NCBI GenBank assembly: GCA_021827445.1
Contig: JAKAVW010000123.1
Coordinates: forward strand, 1-8,480
Direction of reading: 5' to 3'
From: Pseudomonadota bacterium
GTDB taxonomy: Bacteria > Pseudomonadota > Gammaproteobacteria > Acidithiobacillales > Acidithiobacillaceae
DNA length: 8,480 nucleotides
In this document: one piece after another, positions 7,247 through 8,480 of the stretch
Numbering within the stretch: position 1 is the stretch's first letter
How the letters are laid out: each line of letters opens with the position of its first letter
Notes under the pieces: generated by a model
What the model was told of the DNA's origin: nothing
The model's input: only the letters and a program-made list of their open reading frames with translations
Database searches by the model: none
Made by a program: the position numbers and the translations under genes

Positions 7247-7331
7247 GCCGAAGTGGTGAAATTGGTAGACACACCGTCTTGAGGGGGCGGCGGCGCAAGC
7301 TATACCGGTTCGAGTCCGGTCTTCGGCACCA
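7247..7331 (+). tRNA. leuU: tRNA-Leu (anticodon GAG)
   Basis: The sequence folds into a complete class II tRNA. The acceptor stem is GCCGAAG (7247-7253) with CTTCGGC (7321-7327). The D stem is GTG/CAC. The anticodon stem is CCGTC/GGCGG with loop TTGAGGG, giving anticodon GAG at 7281-7283, which reads CUC and CUU. A 13-base variable arm (7291-7303) follows. The T arm is ACCGG-TTCGAGT-CCGGT (7304-7320). The discriminator is A7328 and CCA (7329-7331) is encoded. The long variable arm and A discriminator support leucine. No convincing separate promoter is seen in the 37 bases after secG, so it is probably cut out of the tpiA-secG transcript. secG followed by this tRNA is a conserved arrangement, seen as secG-leuU in E. 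coli. Confidence 0.97.
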
Positions 7332-7336
7332 AATTG

Positions 7337-7358
7337 CAGCCCATAGGGCTGTTTTTTT
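7337..7358 (+). terminator. Intrinsic terminator after tRNA-Leu
   Basis: CAGCCC (7337-7342), a 3-base ATA loop and GGGCTG (7346-7351) make a perfect 6-bp GC-rich stem followed by seven T residues (7352-7358). It begins 5 bases after the tRNA CCA and closes the tpiA-secG-tRNA transcription unit, isolating it from nuo. Confidence 0.92.
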
Positions 7359-7380
7359 GTCCCTGGATTCCACCAGAGAC
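7359..7380 (+). repeat. Imperfect inverted repeat upstream of nuoA
   Basis: GTCCCTGG (7359-7366) and CCAGAGAC (7373-7380) are inverted copies with one mismatch and a 6-base spacer. The element sits between the terminator T-run and the A/T block, where a -35 region or operator for nuo would be expected. It is visible as a repeat; binding by a regulator is a guess. Confidence 0.4.
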
Positions 7381-7382
7381 TG

Positions 7383-7409
7383 ATTTATATATAAAAAAAA
7401 TAATTTATA
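7383..7409 (+). promoter_or_regulatory. A/T-only block, probable nuo promoter region
   Basis: All 27 bases are A or T, in a GC-rich window. The block contains the perfect 12-bp palindrome TTTATATATAAA (7384-7395), an 8-A tract (7393-7400) and two copies of ATTTATA 20 bp apart (7383-7389 and 7403-7409). The best -10 candidate is TATAAA (7390-7395), but no good -35 box sits 16-18 bp upstream. Because the strong terminator before it cuts read-through, the nuo operon needs its own promoter, and this is the likely place. Confidence 0.5.
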
Positions 7410-7412
7410 GGC

Positions 7413-7438
7413 GGCTTTGGAGGAGGTTTTCCGAAGCC
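7413..7438 (+). promoter_or_regulatory. nuoA leader stem-loop with buried SD-like sequence
   Basis: Bases 7413-7422 can pair with 7429-7438 as a 10-bp stem (two G-U pairs) around a 6-base loop. The stem and loop contain GGAGGAGG (7419-7426), an excellent Shine-Dalgarno match. No ATG, GTG or TTG lies at a usable distance after it, so it is an orphan. The real nuoA ribosome binding site is further downstream at 7449-7459. Function is unknown. Confidence 0.4.
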
Positions 7439-7448
7439 CGTATTGGGT

Positions 7449-7459
7449 GGAGGGAGGGG
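7449..7459 (+). promoter_or_regulatory. Ribosome binding site of nuoA
   Basis: The purine run GGAGGGAGGGG ends 5 bases before ATG 7465. The nuoA frame is open upstream to a TTG at 7417 and has an in-frame GTG at 7447, but this site and NuoA family length select the ATG. Confidence 0.75.
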
Positions 7460-7464
7460 TTGGG

Positions 7465-7821
7465 ATGTTGAACCACTATTTGCCAGTGCTCATATTTCTG
7501 CTCGTTGCATTGGTGGTTGGCGTAGTCCCGCTGCTGATGGGTTCTGCGCTGGGGCCAAGCAAGCCGGACAGTGAAAAGCTCTCACCCTATGAATGCGGGT
7601 TCGAGGCTTTTGAGGACGCACGGGTGAAATTTGACGTGCGTTACTATCTCGTAGCCATCCTCTTCATTCTCTTTGATCTGGAGATTGCCTTCCTCTTTCC
7701 CTGGGCGGTGGTCTTCGATCAAATCGGTATGATGGGTTTTCTCGCTATGATGATCTTCCTCGCCATCCTCGTCGTCGGCTTCATCTATGAGTGGAAGAAG
7801 GGGGCGCTGGAATGGGAATAG
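7465..7821 (+). CDS. nuoA: NADH-quinone oxidoreductase subunit A
   Basis: NuoA is a small membrane-arm subunit of respiratory complex I (type I NADH dehydrogenase), near the junction with the quinone-binding peripheral arm. The product is 118 residues with three membrane helices at about 5-25, 61-82 and 90-109. Between the first two is the conserved loop SPYECGFEAFEDARVKFDVRY (40-60), whose ECG cysteine is a family hallmark, followed by FDLEIAFLFPWA. The sequence begins MLNHYLPVLIFLLVA, as usual for NuoA. It is the first gene of the nuo operon, preceded by a terminator and an A/T-rich leader. Its last 10 bases overlap nuoB. In iron- or sulfur-oxidising acidophiles complex I is thought to run in reverse to make NADH; that applies only if the lineage guess is right. 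Confidence 0.96.
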   Translation: MLNHYLPVLIFLLVALVVGVVPLLMGSALGPSKPDSEKLSPYECGFEAFEDARVKFDVRYYLVAILFILFDLEIAFLFPWAVVFDQIGMMGFLAMMIFLAILVVGFIYEWKKGALEWE

Positions 7822-8288
7822 AAGGTATCCTCGAAAAAGGCTTCGTCACCACGAGTATCGATACCGTGGTGAACTGGAGCCGTACCGGTTCTCTCTGGCC
7901 TATGACCTTCGGTCTCGCCTGTTGCGCGGTGGAAATGATGCACGCTGGTGCCGCGCGTTACGACCTGGATCGCTTCGGTATTGTGTTTCGTCCCAGTCCG
8001 CGCCAGTCCGACGTGATGATCGTGGCGGGGACGCTGGTTAACAAAATGGCGCCGGCCTTACGTAAGGTCTATGACCAGATGCCGGAACCCCGCTGGGTGG
8101 TATCCATGGGCTCCTGTGCTAATGGTGGCGGCTATTATCACTATTCCTATAGTATTGTGCGCGGTTGTGACCGTATCGTGCCCGTGGATATCTACGTGCC
8201 GGGTTGCCCGCCCACCGCTGAGGCCTTGCTCTTTGGCTTGATACAGCTGCAGAAAAAAATCCGTCGCACCAATACCATTGCCAGGTGA
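7812..8288 (+). CDS. nuoB: NADH-quinone oxidoreductase subunit B
   Basis: NuoB carries iron-sulfur cluster N2, the last electron carrier before quinone in complex I, in the peripheral arm next to the membrane. The product is 158 residues. The four N2 ligands are in place: the tandem C37 and C38 in LACCAVEMM, C102 in GSCANGGG and C132 in VPGCPPT. Other conserved parts are RQSDVMIVAGT (64-74) and RWVVSMG (94-100). ATG 7812 gives the usual MGIEGILEKGFVTT start and overlaps the nuoA stop by 10 bases; GAAGGGGG (7797-7804) lies 7 bases upstream. The frame is open a little further upstream, but that would add residues not expected in NuoB. The overlap implies coupled translation with nuoA. Confidence 0.97.
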   Translation: MGIEGILEKGFVTTSIDTVVNWSRTGSLWPMTFGLACCAVEMMHAGAARYDLDRFGIVFRPSPRQSDVMIVAGTLVNKMAPALRKVYDQMPEPRWVVSMGSCANGGGYYHYSYSIVRGCDRIVPVDIYVPGCPPTAEALLFGLIQLQKKIRRTNTIAR

Positions 8289-8291
8289 ACC

Positions 8292-8480
8292 ATGACTGAC
8301 GCACTCGAAAATTTGCGCCGGAATCTGGGCGCGGAACTAGGGGAAACCCTGCGTAATGCGCGTCTGGATCGCGGCGAACTGACCGTGGAGTTGTCTCGTG
8401 AAGGTTTTCTGGCTGCCTGTCACTGGCTCCGGGATGACGTCAATTGCGCCTTTGATCTGTTAGTGGACATTTGTGGTGTG
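8292..8480 (+). CDS. nuoC: NADH-quinone oxidoreductase subunit C (partial)
   Basis: The frame opens with ATG 8292, three bases after the nuoB stop, and runs without a stop to the window edge, giving the first 63 residues. AGGTGA (8283-8288), overlapping the nuoB stop, is the probable ribosome binding site, though a little close. The N-terminus reads MTDALENLRRNLG and the part reached ends CAFDLLVDICGV, fitting the start of the NuoC 30-kDa domain, where the family has F..L.D..GVD. NuoC is a peripheral-arm subunit of complex I that packs against NuoB and NuoD. The piece is too short to tell NuoC from a fused NuoCD. Position after nuoB supports the call. Confidence 0.88.
   Translation, partial: MTDALENLRRNLGAELGETLRNARLDRGELTVELSREGFLAACHWLRDDVNCAFDLLVDICGV

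Overview
The window is an ordinary-looking, gene-dense stretch of bacterial chromosome, with every supported gene on the + strand. GC is high. The order ftsH-folP-glmM-tpiA-secG-tRNA-Leu(GAG)-nuoA-nuoB-nuoC is typical of Proteobacteria. Running tpiA-secG-tRNA directly into the nuo operon points to a betaproteobacterium or an Acidithiobacillus-like lineage. I favour Acidithiobacillus from the general look of the proteins and GC, but only with low to moderate confidence because no database search was possible. I see no mobile element, CRISPR array, phage gene or toxin-antitoxin pair.

Layout. Bases 1-151 hold no gene I can support. Bases 152-1597 encode TldD, a zinc metalloprotease subunit. A 102-bp gap with a plausible sigma70 promoter leads to ftsH (1700-3622), the membrane AAA+ protease. 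folP (dihydropteroate synthase) begins with TTG inside the ftsH stop codon, so the two are probably translationally coupled. An 86-bp gap with a good promoter candidate precedes glmM (phosphoglucosamine mutase, 4545-5906). A 123-bp gap follows, with another good promoter candidate and a striking two-part stem-loop, and then tpiA (triosephosphate isomerase, GTG start, 6030-6803). secG (6808-7209) starts 4 bases after tpiA. A class II tRNA-Leu with anticodon GAG (7247-7331) ends the block and is followed at once by a strong intrinsic terminator (7337-7358).

The nuo operon begins after that terminator. Its leader holds an imperfect inverted repeat, a 27-bp pure A/T block and a 10-bp stem that buries an orphan Shine-Dalgarno-like sequence. 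nuoA, nuoB and a truncated nuoC follow, tightly packed, and encode the start of respiratory complex I.

Functionally this is housekeeping: protein quality control (TldD, FtsH), folate and peptidoglycan precursor supply (FolP, GlmM), central carbon metabolism (TpiA), secretion (SecG), translation (tRNA-Leu) and respiration (Nuo). The genes are complete and their catalytic residues are intact. The material most worth a second look is in the intergenic leaders: possible RNA structures ahead of ftsH, tpiA and nuoA. I did not find a convincing undescribed multi-gene system.
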